DNA of 64,000 nucleotides from Pirellulimonas nuda. Lineage in GTDB: Bacteria > Planctomycetota > Planctomycetia > Pirellulales > Lacipirellulaceae. Within the stretch, counting starts at the first letter, position 1. Each line of letters begins with the position of its first letter. Shown one piece after another: positions 20,023-27,760 of this stretch. Under the pieces are notes generated by a model that worked only from the letters and a program-made list of their open reading frames with translations, did not search any database and was not told the origin of the DNA. The stretch is from positions 1,798,001-1,862,000 of the forward strand of contig NZ_CP036291.1 of assembly GCF_007750855.1 (NCBI RefSeq). The letters are read 5' to 3'. The translations under genes were made by a program, and so were the position numbers.

Positions 20023-20289
20023 CTAACCGAGCTGATCAAGCAGCCGTTCCACAGCGGAATCGATCTTTTGAGGCGTTTCGTAGGAGCCGCTAGCGATCTC
20101 AGAGCGGATCCGAGCGACCAAGTCGCTGCGGACGCCGGTCGACTGCGAGGCCGCACGAGCCGCTTCGGAGATCTCTAGCTTGTCGACGGTCTGGGGGGCC
20201 GCGCTCGTGGGGCGGTGGGGCCCACGCAGGGTGTGCGGTGCGTTGACGCCGTGGGCGCTGTGGACGTGGCTGGGGCCAGAGACGTTCAT
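20023..20289 (-). CDS. flgM: FlgM-like anti-sigma-28 factor
   Basis: 88 aa. The N-terminal half is His/Pro-rich and likely disordered. The C-terminal half (VDKLEISEAARAASQ ... LVARIRSEIASGSYETPQ, then KIDSAVERLLDQLG) matches the sigma-28-binding region of FlgM: conserved I-x-x-G-x-Y and a final amphipathic helix. FlgM holds sigma-28 (FliA) until the flagellar hook is complete. No other flagellar gene is in the window, so the target operon lies elsewhere, or the gene was separated from its cluster. Family call is fairly secure; the short length is normal. Confidence 0.78.
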   Translation of the reverse strand: MNVSGPSHVHSAHGVNAPHTLRGPHRPTSAAPQTVDKLEISEAARAASQSTGVRSDLVARIRSEIASGSYETPQKIDSAVERLLDQLG

Positions 20290-20873
20290 GTTGGTAATTC
20301 CACCGGGGTGCTGGGTCGTAGGTTGCGGACGGGTAGGGAACTACCGCGGCAGCATCGCCTGGTTGGCAAGGCTGACACAATCATTCCCTCGACGACTCGG
20401 CTGCGATCCATACAGCACACAGGCGGCGCAGCGGGCTGATCGAATAGCGATTCAGCCTACCAGACGCCTCAGCATCCGTGAGCCGGCCGCCTCGAACGTG
20501 CGACCGATCCTTGAGTCCTACCCAAAGGGATCGGCCATGCGGTCGGCCCACGTCCACGCCGGCGGCCAAAAGGCCGCTCGTGGCTACCAGGACCACTCTA
20601 CGGGGTGTATGGATCGTACGCTGCGGAGCCGTTGCCCGGCAACCTCAGCTCAGTGGTTGCGTGTTGCGTTTCTGCCTCACGCACCTGGGCCGAGGCGGCT
20701 CGGGCCGGCCTTTGAACGTACGTGGAAGGGGTTGACCGGGTTCACTCGGGCGGAGTGGTTTGGCCCGCTCGTGAGGCCTGGCACGGCTGGGGCGGGGTCG
20801 AAACCCTAGGCCCTGTACGGGGTTCCATCTGCTAGCGGGCGAGATCCCAAGACCATAATGACGGACGTACGCC
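20290..20873. other. 584-nt stretch without a recognised gene
   Basis: Open frames here have the composition of chance frames in GC-rich DNA and no recognisable domains. A perfect hairpin GCGGCC-AAAA-GGCCGC lies at 20562-20577. A CATAAT box stands about 14 nt before the ATG of the EF-hand gene. The flgM promoter should lie at the left end on the minus strand. A structured RNA is possible, but I recognise no known family. Confidence 0.4.
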
Positions 20874-22022
20874 ATGTTCGCTTCCCTTTGGTTGACAGCA
20901 GTGCTGAGCGCCGGCGTGCTGGCAGGCCAGCCGACGGACGACCTTTTCTCCCGGCTCGACGCTAACGGGGACGGCCGGATCGAGCGGAGCGAAACCCCGG
21001 AAGCCCATGCCTCCCTCGTAAACCGGCTCCTGCGCAAAGCAGATAGTGACGGCGACGGGTTGCTTGACGCCCAGGAGTTTTCGCAGGGGCTCCGCCCGGT
21101 CGTCGAGGCGAAGCCGATCGAAGAGGCCAGATCGACGGCCTTTGGCGACTTCAACGCCACCCGGGTGTTGCTCCTAAAACTAGACACCGACAAAGACACC
21201 CGGCTCACTCGCGGCGAAGCCCCCGGGGCGCTCCGCGGCGTGTACGACCAGTTGATCGGGGAATTTGACGCGACGAAGGACGGAGTGCTGGATCCGCGGG
21301 AACTTGCCCAAGCCGGCCCGAAGCTGCAGCGGCAGGCTCAGAAAGTCGCCCAGCAGCAGCGCTGGGACCTCGGCAAAGAGCTTGCCGCGCTAGAGCGAAC
21401 GCAGGGAGAGCTGGCCGACCGGTTCGATGCTCCCCCGTCGGCCAGGCAGGTCGTCGGCGATCCAGCCCGGGCTCGTGTTTTGTTCACGCAGTTGGACGAA
21501 AATGGAGACGGCATGCTAGTTCTCGACGAGCTGCCGGCGCCGTTGAAGGAACGGGTCGGCTCGATGCTGCGTCGGGCCGATCGCAACAACGACCGCGCCG
21601 TAAGCCTTGAAGAGTTTCTTTCCGCTTCCGACCGATTGGGGAAGCTGTCCAGGCCGGGCGATGCGACTAAAGCCTCGCCGCAGGCGCAAGCGGGGCCGAC
21701 AGCGGACCAGGCATCCCCAGCGTCCAAGAAGAAATCAGGGCCTCCGGAAGCGTCCGGAGACGCCCGCGTCGCCAAAGCGGCGTCGGGGAACAGCACGCAG
21801 CAGGCTGCCGAGCAGCTCATCTCAAAGATGATCGAACGCGCTGACGCCGACGGCAATGGCGTACTAGAGCGACGCGAAGCAACGGGTCGCCTTGCCAATC
21901 GCTTTCGCCAAGCCGATGCGAATGGCGACGGCCGGCTTGATCGCCGCGAGATTCAGCGGATGACCGAAGCGCTCGCCGCCCGTTTGGACCGCGAGGCAAA
22001 GAATCCGCAGAAGCCGGACTGA
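20874..22022 (+). CDS. Exported protein with eight EF-hand motifs
   Basis: 382 aa with an N-terminal signal peptide (MFASLWLTAVLSAGVLAGQP). EF-hand calcium-binding loops are visible as DANGDGRIERSE (29-40), DSDGDGLLDAQE, DTDKDTRLTRGE, DATKDGVLDPRE, DENGDGMLVLDE, DRNNDRAVSLEE, DADGNGVLERRE and DANGDGRLDRRE; two or three deviate at coordinating positions. A Lys/Pro/Ala-rich linker separates the sixth and seventh. Exported multi-EF-hand proteins are common in planctomycetes; the role may be calcium-dependent adhesion or buffering. No enzymatic domain. Confidence 0.88.
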   Translation: MFASLWLTAVLSAGVLAGQPTDDLFSRLDANGDGRIERSETPEAHASLVNRLLRKADSDGDGLLDAQEFSQGLRPVVEAKPIEEARSTAFGDFNATRVLLLKLDTDKDTRLTRGEAPGALRGVYDQLIGEFDATKDGVLDPRELAQAGPKLQRQAQKVAQQQRWDLGKELAALERTQGELADRFDAPPSARQVVGDPARARVLFTQLDENGDGMLVLDELPAPLKERVGSMLRRADRNNDRAVSLEEFLSASDRLGKLSRPGDATKASPQAQAGPTADQASPASKKKSGPPEASGDARVAKAASGNSTQQAAEQLISKMIERADADGNGVLERREATGRLANRFRQADANGDGRLDRREIQRMTEALAARLDREAKNPQKPD

Positions 22023-22160
22023 CGGGCCGGGTAACTGCAAAAAACTTGCCGAATCCGCGCCGAACCAGGAAACAGCGGCGCCTGTCTTGCGTAAAGACAG
22101 TAGACCGCGTGTCGGCGGGGCTAGGAACGGCCCGGCGATGCGGTTTTGGAGAAGCCCGCC

Positions 22161-22367
22161 ATGAGCACGCCTACCGCCCCCGTCCCGGCAATCGACTACC
22201 CAGACGCACAATGGCTGCAGCCGGTAACGCTGCCGGCGGAGTCGTTTATGGCCTTTAGTGGGCTCCTGGCCGAGAGCCTAGCCGAGCTGGAATCCCGCTA
22301 CCCCAGCGTGCCTTCTGGTCGATTCAGTGTCGGCCCACCCCCGCGCAGTGGGTCGGAATCGCGATGA
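22161..22367 (+). CDS. Small hypothetical protein
   Basis: 68 aa from ATG at 22161 (MSTPTAPVPAIDYPDAQWL). Contains a possible helix FMAFSGLLAESLAELESRYP and ends GPPPRSGSESR. No domain recognised, no signal peptide. It lies 138 nt after the EF-hand gene and 127 nt before ispH, all on the plus strand. Codon use looks coding, but the length leaves room for doubt. Confidence 0.45.
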   Translation: MSTPTAPVPAIDYPDAQWLQPVTLPAESFMAFSGLLAESLAELESRYPSVPSGRFSVGPPPRSGSESR

Positions 22368-22494
22368 CGGGGCCGACGATCGCTCGCTTGGCGGTTACTT
22401 GCTGCCTACGGCCATCGTGAAGTTCTGCCTCGCCTGTTCGCACGCCGCGGGGCGGCTTATCATGCCTCTGGGTAGAGTCCCTGGAGCGTGAGCG

Positions 22495-23472
22495 ATGGCG
22501 ATGAAGGTGATCTTAGCGAGCCCCCGCGGCTTCTGTGCGGGCGTAAATATGGCGATTGATTCGCTCGAGCTGGCGCTTGCCGAGTTTGGAGCGCCCATCT
22601 ACGTGTACCACGAGATTGTGCACAACCAGTACGTGGTGAACCACTTCCGCGACCGCGGGGTGAAGTTCGTCAACGAGTTGGACGAGGCGCCCGAAGGCGC
22701 CACGCTGCTGTTTTCTGCCCACGGCGTCTCGCCTGAGGTCCGCCGCGGGGCCCGTGAGCGGCGCCTCCATGCGATCGACGCCACCTGCCCGCTGGTCACC
22801 AAGGTCCACCTCGAAGCGATCAAGTACGCCAAGCAGGGGTACACGATCTTCTTGATCGGGCACGAGGGGCACGACGAGGTGATCGGCACGATGGGGGAAG
22901 CCCCCGAGGCGATCGTGCTGGTTGAAACGCCGGATCAAGTAGATTCGCTCGAGGTCGCAGACGAGTCGAAGCTGGCCTACCTGACGCAGACCACCCTTAG
23001 CGTCGACGACGCCAATCGGATTATCGACCGTTTGAGGGAACGCTTCCCGGGGATCCATTCCCCCCCGAAGGCGGATATCTGCTACGCCACGCAGAACCGC
23101 CAAGAAGCGGTTGCGCTGCTTTCTACAGAAGCAGACCTAGTGCTAGTGCTCGGGAGCCAGAACAGCTCCAACAGCCAGCGGCTGGCAGAATTGGCGCGCG
23201 AGCGCGGCATCGACGCCCATTTGATCGACGGCCCGCAAGAAATCGATGTGAGTTGGTTCAACGGCGTGCAAACGGTGCTGGTCACCGCGGGCGCCAGCGC
23301 GCCTGAGACGGTGGTCGAGTCGTGCCTCGATCTGCTCCGCGACCGCTTCGACGCCACGGTCGAACCCCGCGTCATCCGTAAAGAAGAAGTGACGTTTCCG
23401 CTGCCGCGTGAGCTGCGGTCCGTCGCCGCCGCCCGCTCCGAGAGCCTCGTCGCAGGCGAGCCGTCGGCGTAA
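22495..23472 (+). CDS. ispH: 4-hydroxy-3-methylbut-2-enyl diphosphate reductase
   Basis: Last enzyme of the MEP pathway: reduces HMBPP to IPP and DMAPP, which feed the polyprenyl chains used by MqnP among others. 325 aa. The three cysteines that hold the [4Fe-4S] cluster are Cys14 (PRGFCAGV), Cys98 (DATCPLV) and Cys196 (ICYATQNRQ). HNQYVV, GHEGHDEVIGT and SQNSSNSQRL are also diagnostic. The last four codons and the stop (GEPSA-TAA) come from a dispersed palindrome that starts inside the gene at 23455. Start at ATG 22495; a second ATG at 22501 is possible. Confidence 0.96.
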   Translation: MAMKVILASPRGFCAGVNMAIDSLELALAEFGAPIYVYHEIVHNQYVVNHFRDRGVKFVNELDEAPEGATLLFSAHGVSPEVRRGARERRLHAIDATCPLVTKVHLEAIKYAKQGYTIFLIGHEGHDEVIGTMGEAPEAIVLVETPDQVDSLEVADESKLAYLTQTTLSVDDANRIIDRLRERFPGIHSPPKADICYATQNRQEAVALLSTEADLVLVLGSQNSSNSQRLAELARERGIDAHLIDGPQEIDVSWFNGVQTVLVTAGASAPETVVESCLDLLRDRFDATVEPRVIRKEEVTFPLPRELRSVAAARSESLVAGEPSA

Positions 23473-23570
23473 GCCGCCGGAGTGATCATCGGGGACATCT
23501 CCTGAGGCGGGAGAACGCGAGCGATAGCAAGCCGCCTGGAAATCTCTGGCGGCTAACGCCGGCGGCTCGC
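23455..23570. repeat. GGCGAGCCGTCGGCG-family palindrome, copy 1
   Basis: Left arm 23455-23481 (begins GGCGAGCCGTCGGCG) and right arm 23547-23570 (TGGCGGCTAACGCCGGCGGC...) are imperfect complements. It lies between the convergent ends of ispH and an ABC permease gene and supplies the ispH stop codon. Other copies: 43397-43506, 47130-47156 and 63153-63184. Confidence 0.75.
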
Positions 23571-23574
23571 ATCG

Positions 23575-24411
23575 TTAGCTGCTAGCGCTGCGGTAGCTGG
23601 CGAGCGCCTGCTGGAAGATCCAGCGGCTGACCACCAGCCCGGCCGCCGTGGCCAGCACCGCGAACCCGGCCAGCCAGGCGTATTGCGGGCTAAACGGTTT
23701 GGCGATCAGGTTCGCCGGCACGTTGACCACCAGCAGGATCGGGATGATGAACGTGAACAGCAACTGTAGCGGCTTGCCGACGGGCCCGCTGTAGATCTCC
23801 ATCGGGTAGCGGGAGAAGTTGGTGATGTAGAACCAGAAGTCGTAGAGAGACTGGTTCCGCCCCAACCAGATGCTGGTGGCCGCCAGCGATATCATCACGC
23901 AGTAGAGCATCAACGCCCCCAGGACGATGTACACCGGGTAGAGGGCCGCGGCCCAAAGCGAAATTGGCCGCCCCGGAAGATGCGCCAGAGAGTACGCCAG
24001 CAGCCCCAGCGCGACCAAGAAGTTCCCCAGGCTCGACCAGTTCATCCGCCGGAGCGAGACCAAGAACTGCGTGTCGATTGGCTTGAGCATCGCGAAGTCG
24101 AGCCCGCCGGTGCGGACCATCTCGCTCAGCTCCTCTGCGTTGGGCATGAAGAACGCCTGCACGACGCTGTTGACAAACAGCGTGGTCGCGATGAACGCGA
24201 AGAACTCGAACTTGCCCCAGCCGTTGATGTCGCCCGTGAACTGAAACACCAGCAAGTAGAAGCCAAGGTTCATGATCATCCAGCCCATGCTGCTGATGGC
24301 TTCGATGATGAAGTTGGCCCGGTAGGTCATGTCGCGGATTAGGCTGTTCCGCGCAAACGTGAGGAACAGCTTCGGATAGACGAGCAGGCGGGTGAGGTTG
24401 GTTTCTGGCAT
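23575..24411 (-). CDS. ABC-2 type permease, third gene of exporter operon
   Basis: 278 aa from ATG at 24411 (MPETNLTRLLVYPKLFLTFARNSL). Six or so membrane helices. The motif FIIEAISSMGWMIMNLGFYL and the overall pattern match the ABC-2 permease type that occurs as a pair with a second permease and a COG4586-type ATPase. The frame continues upstream without stop through the intergenic space, but the ATG is the natural start. Transcribed after the ATPase and first permease genes; the gap to the latter is 125 nt and carries a GGTCATT repeat. The exported substrate is unknown; viologen-exporter-like systems have this architecture. Confidence 0.85.
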   Translation of the reverse strand: MPETNLTRLLVYPKLFLTFARNSLIRDMTYRANFIIEAISSMGWMIMNLGFYLLVFQFTGDINGWGKFEFFAFIATTLFVNSVVQAFFMPNAEELSEMVRTGGLDFAMLKPIDTQFLVSLRRMNWSSLGNFLVALGLLAYSLAHLPGRPISLWAAALYPVYIVLGALMLYCVMISLAATSIWLGRNQSLYDFWFYITNFSRYPMEIYSGPVGKPLQLLFTFIIPILLVVNVPANLIAKPFSPQYAWLAGFAVLATAAGLVVSRWIFQQALASYRSASS

Positions 24412-24498
24412 CGGAGCTAGGCGCGCTTCGGAATTGAATCGGATAGTACGGCGTCCACTGAAACGGCCAATAGGTGTAGCCGGGCGACGCAGCCTCCT

Positions 24499-24530
24499 TT
24501 GGTCATCGAGGCTTGGGCATTGGTCATTCC
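24499..24530 (+). repeat. GGTCATT repeat between the two permease genes
   Basis: 32 nt beginning TTGGTCATCGAGGCTTGGGC match 12601-12632, the inner arm of the composite palindrome upstream of surE, at 29 positions. No inverted partner nearby, so this is a solo arm inside the exporter operon. Confidence 0.65.
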
Positions 24531-24536
24531 TCCCAG

Positions 24537-25406
24537 CTATCCCCCGTACCCGCTGTAACGGCGGAAACCGCGGTGCATCGTCACCCGGCACAGCACGGCG
24601 AACGCAAGCGTCCACAGCGCCTGGATGCCGACCCCCGACCACAGCTCGGCGTGGGGGATCTTGCCGAGGTAGATCGCCGCGGGTTGGTAGGCCAGGTACT
24701 TCAGAGGCAGGTTGTAAATCAGCTCGCCGATCGGGCCGGGCAGGTTGTCTCGCAAGAAATCGAGCGGGAACATGTGCCCCGAAAAGAAAAAGTTGAACAG
24801 CATGTACACGAACAGCAACGCGTTCACTTCCAAGAACCAGAAGCCGATCATGCCGATCGTCGATTCGAGGAAGAACCCCAGCAAGAAGCTCAGCACCAGC
24901 GAGATAAAGAACGCGGCCCAGATCTCCCCATCGGGGATCGGCGGGAAGTACGATCGGCAGAGGAAGAAGACGACCGTGAAGGGGATGATGGCCACCCCGT
25001 AGTAAACCAGCTTGTGACCCAGCCTCGCCAGCAACAGAAAGCCGATCAGGTCGATCGGCTGGATCAAGAACTTCTTGATCTCGCCGTCGCGGATCTGGCG
25101 GGCGACCCCGCTCGCGAGGCCCGGCATGCTGCTGAAGGCCCGGGCGACCATCGTCAACAGGTAGTAGGCGACCACGTCGTTCCGAGTGAACCCGCTGAAC
25201 GAGCCCTTGCCGGCCGACTGGAACACCGCGGTCCAAAGGAAGATCTGCGTCACGATCGGCAAGAACCGCATCGCGGTGCCGATGATGAAGTCTCCCCGGT
25301 ACGCCACCCGTTCGGCGACGCACATTTGCAGGATCGACCACCAGAGTGAGACGCGAGCGACGATGGCGACAGCGGGGGGTTTGAGGGCGGGGCGGGGAAC
25401 GACCAT
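24537..25406 (-). CDS. ABC-2 type permease, second gene of exporter operon
   Basis: 289 aa with about six membrane helices. Motifs YRGDFIIGTAMRFLPIVTQIF, GEIKKFLIQPIDLIGFLL and FFSGHMFPLDFLRDNLP fit the COG4587/COG3694 pair of permeases (membrane subunits of an ABC-2 exporter). It lies 50 nt downstream of the ATPase gene and 125 nt upstream of the third gene, same strand. Forms a heterodimeric channel with the neighbouring permease. The substrate cannot be derived from sequence. Confidence 0.87.
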   Translation of the reverse strand: MVVPRPALKPPAVAIVARVSLWWSILQMCVAERVAYRGDFIIGTAMRFLPIVTQIFLWTAVFQSAGKGSFSGFTRNDVVAYYLLTMVARAFSSMPGLASGVARQIRDGEIKKFLIQPIDLIGFLLLARLGHKLVYYGVAIIPFTVVFFLCRSYFPPIPDGEIWAAFFISLVLSFLLGFFLESTIGMIGFWFLEVNALLFVYMLFNFFFSGHMFPLDFLRDNLPGPIGELIYNLPLKYLAYQPAAIYLGKIPHAELWSGVGIQALWTLAFAVLCRVTMHRGFRRYSGYGG

Positions 25407-25456
25407 TAGCAGCGGAACGGAAACTAGTAGCTGCCGAGCTACGCTCGGCGCGTCCG

Positions 25457-26476
25457 TTAAACCTCCGCCGCCTCTGGGGTCGGATCGGCCTCGTTCGATC
25501 TGGAAAACATCTCAGCGATCACTTCTTCCAGCGGGGGGTCCTCGACGCTCACGTCCTCAACCGGCATCGCCGCAAGCACCTCGGACAGCACCCGCGCAGT
25601 CTGGGGGCGGGGGACACGCAGCTTGATTTTTGGCAGCTCGACCTCCATCACCTCGCCGTGCCGGGCGAGTTGGTCGACGGCGCCCGGCGGCGCGTCGGCG
25701 GCCAGGTCGATCGTAATCACCTTGTAGCTGCTGATGGTGTCGATGATCTGTTCCAGCGATCCGTCGAACACGATGTCGCCGTGATTGATGATCACCACGC
25801 GCCGACAGAGCGCGGCCACGTCTTTCATGTAGTGGCTGGTGAGCAGGATGGTGGTCCGGCGGATCTCCTGGTAGTGCTTCAGGAAGAGCTGGATGTTCCG
25901 CTGCGCGACCACGTCGAGGCCGATCGTGGGCTCGTCCAGAAACAGCACCTCCGGGGAGTGCAGCAGGGCGGCGATCAGCTCCATCTTCATGCGCTCGCCG
26001 AGCGACAGCTCGCGGACCGGCTGATTCAGCAGCCGGCGGACCCCGAGCAGGTCGACCAGCTCGTCGTGCGTGGCGCGGTACGCGGCGGGGTCGATGCGGT
26101 AGATCTGCTGGTGCAGCAGGAACGACTCGCTGGCCGGCAGGTCCCACCACAACTGATTCTTCTGGCCCATCACCAGCGCGAAGCGGCGGCGGTACTCGTT
26201 CTTTCGTTCCCAGGGGACGAAATCCATCACGCGTGCGGTCCCCGTCGTCGGGGTGATCACCCCCGAGAGCAGTTTCAGCGTCGTGGTCTTGCCGGCGCCG
26301 TTCGGGCCAAGAAAGGCGACGAACTCGCCTTCCTCGACGTCTAGGTCGATGCCGCGCACCGCGTGCACATCGCGGTACTCCCGGCGCCAGAGCCCGCGGA
26401 TAGAGGCCGCCAGGCCTTCCTGCTTCTGATAGACGCGGTAGCTCTTGCGCAGGTCGCGTATCTCGATCAAGGCCAT
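25457..26476 (-). CDS. ABC exporter ATP-binding protein
   Basis: 339 aa from ATG at 26476 (MALIEIRDLRKSYRVYQKQE). Walker [13 protein letters not shown]-loop GQKNQLWWDLPA, signature LSLGERMKME, Walker B VLFLDEPTIGLD and switch His in LLTSHYM. The C-terminal extension after residue 240 is typical of the COG4586 group. First gene of a three-gene exporter operon with two ABC-2 permeases. A TATAAT box ends 6 nt before the start codon, suggesting a leaderless or near-leaderless message. Confidence 0.92.
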   Translation of the reverse strand: MALIEIRDLRKSYRVYQKQEGLAASIRGLWRREYRDVHAVRGIDLDVEEGEFVAFLGPNGAGKTTTLKLLSGVITPTTGTARVMDFVPWERKNEYRRRFALVMGQKNQLWWDLPASESFLLHQQIYRIDPAAYRATHDELVDLLGVRRLLNQPVRELSLGERMKMELIAALLHSPEVLFLDEPTIGLDVVAQRNIQLFLKHYQEIRRTTILLTSHYMKDVAALCRRVVIINHGDIVFDGSLEQIIDTISSYKVITIDLAADAPPGAVDQLARHGEVMEVELPKIKLRVPRPQTARVLSEVLAAMPVEDVSVEDPPLEEVIAEMFSRSNEADPTPEAAEV

Positions 26477-26482
26477 GGGGCG

Positions 26483-26488
26483 ATTATA
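26483..26488 (-). promoter_or_regulatory. TATAAT -10 box of the ABC exporter operon
   Basis: On the minus strand TATAAT is followed by CGCCCC and then the ATG at 26476. A start about 7 nt beyond the box would fall on or next to the start codon. No clear -35 hexamer was identified. Confidence 0.45.
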
Positions 26489-26668
26489 GACGCGTGCGGG
26501 CAGCACGCCCAGCGACCGCCCGGAACGTCCTTCCGCGGCGGAGGAGAAACGAATAGATTGTTGGTACCTGGAGCGTCGGCGCCCCGGGGGAGGATCGTTA
26601 CCCGACCTCCGGACGCCGACCCTCCCGGCTCCAACAGCCAAACTCAGCTCCCCAATCGAGCCAACGTC

Positions 26669-26863
26669 ATGAAACTCCCCGGCATCCACATCTCGCTCCC
26701 GGTGATCTTTGTCCTGTGGTGCGGCGGGGCGTACTTGGCCGGGATGACTCCCTTGTTGCTGTACCCGGCGATGTGGATGGCGGTCGGTCTGGTGTTTTTG
26801 GCCCTCGGCGCCGTCTTGAAGGGCAAGCCCGCGGCGCCCGCCAAGAGCCAGCAGGGGACCTAA
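26669..26863 (+). CDS. Small two-TM protein
   Basis: 64 aa from ATG at 26669 (MKLPGIHISLPVIFVLWCGG). Two hydrophobic segments (about residues 7-25 and 28-50, AMWMAVGLVFLALGAVLKG) and a short Lys/Pro/Ala tail. No family recognised. Its stop is 7 nt before the ATG of the rhomboid-like gene, so they are probably cotranscribed. The 192-nt gap before it, shared with the divergent exporter operon, holds promoter-like sequence only. Confidence 0.6.
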   Translation: MKLPGIHISLPVIFVLWCGGAYLAGMTPLLLYPAMWMAVGLVFLALGAVLKGKPAAPAKSQQGT

Positions 26864-26870
26864 GGCCCGG

Positions 26871-27686
26871 ATGTCTTGGCAGAGTCAACTCGAACGCCGG
26901 CTGTCTTGGCTGGCGGTTCCGAACGTGGTGCCGGCCATCGTGGTCGCTCAGGTGCTAGTGTACCTGATCGACAAGACGCAGGCGGGGCAGGGGCCCGCGA
27001 TGAACGTCGGCGCCAAGATCGCGCTGCTCCCTGATCGTGTGCTCCAGGGGGAGTGGTGGCGCGTCGTCACCTTCTTGTTCGAGCCGACCGGCGGGATGCT
27101 GATCTGGCAGGCGTTTACGTGGCTGCTGCTGTGGTCGTTTGCCGGCGCCATCGAACGCGCCTGGGGGACGGTGAGCCTTAATCTCTATCTGATCGTGGGC
27201 TACGTGGCCACGGTCGCCGTTGCGTTCGTGATCCCCGAGGGCCGGGCGACCAACGTCTACCTCTATACGTCGCTCTTTCTGGCGTTTGCTCAGCTCTACC
27301 CAGACACGGTCTTCTACATCTATTTTGTGCTCCCGGTAAAAGCCAAGTGGCTGGCGGCGCTGACCTGGCTGTTCTTCGCACTGCGGGTCTACTCCGGCGG
27401 CTGGCCCGAGGCGCTGCTGGTGTTGGCGACCGTCGCCGACTTCCTGCTGTTCTTCAGCCTCGACTTGTTCCGTTCTGTGGGGCACGCCCGCCGCAAGCAG
27501 AAGTTCAAGAAACTATCCGAGCAAGGCGCCGATCGTCTGACGCACGAGTGCCGGGTTTGCGGACTCACCAGCCAGATGGCGCCGAAGGCGTCGTTCCGGT
27601 ACTGCACCAAATGCGCGGGCACCGCCTGCTACTGCCCCGAGCATTTGCACAAACACGAGCATCTTGTGGCGACCGACGAAGCTTAA
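26871..27686 (+). CDS. Rhomboid-like membrane protein with C-terminal zinc-binding motif
   Basis: 271 aa. Six membrane helices in a rhomboid-type layout: LQGEWWRVVTFLFEP resembles the conserved WR motif, and WLLLWSFAGAIERAWGT resembles the loop before TM4. The active-site GxSG is not seen; the matching place reads LYTSLFLAFA, and no His stands in the last helix. It is therefore probably an inactive relative. The cytoplasmic C-terminus has CRVCG, CTKC and CYCPEHLHKHEH, a likely zinc ribbon. The stop TAA is provided by a repeat (TTAACCACGAAGG). Fold assignment is tentative; loss of catalysis is inferred. Confidence 0.65.
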   Translation: MSWQSQLERRLSWLAVPNVVPAIVVAQVLVYLIDKTQAGQGPAMNVGAKIALLPDRVLQGEWWRVVTFLFEPTGGMLIWQAFTWLLLWSFAGAIERAWGTVSLNLYLIVGYVATVAVAFVIPEGRATNVYLYTSLFLAFAQLYPDTVFYIYFVLPVKAKWLAALTWLFFALRVYSGGWPEALLVLATVADFLLFFSLDLFRSVGHARRKQKFKKLSEQGADRLTHECRVCGLTSQMAPKASFRYCTKCAGTACYCPEHLHKHEHLVATDEA

Positions 27687-27755
27687 CCACGAAGGTCACG
27701 AAGAAGCACGAAGGAAGAAAGAGAAGCGTGCTCCTCGCTGTCCTTTGTGGTTTGG
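27683..27755. repeat. CCACGAAGG-family repeat
   Basis: TTAACCACGAAGGTCACGAA followed by GAAGCACGAAGGA, with a partial inverse TCCTTTGTGGTTTGG at 27741-27755. It fills the space between the convergent rhomboid-like and waaA genes and supplies the rhomboid-like stop codon. Confidence 0.6.
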
Positions 27756-27760
27756 CTCTT

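Noticed and set aside
20180..20809. 209-aa plus-strand open frame covering flgM and the following gap
   Set aside because: It runs antisense through flgM, has no recognisable domain, and is rich in Arg/Gly/Pro as chance frames in GC-rich DNA are.
23575..25341. Single 588-aa fused frame over both ABC permeases
   Set aside because: Its upstream half is a shifted frame over the first permease. The real genes are separate, starting at 24411 and 25406.
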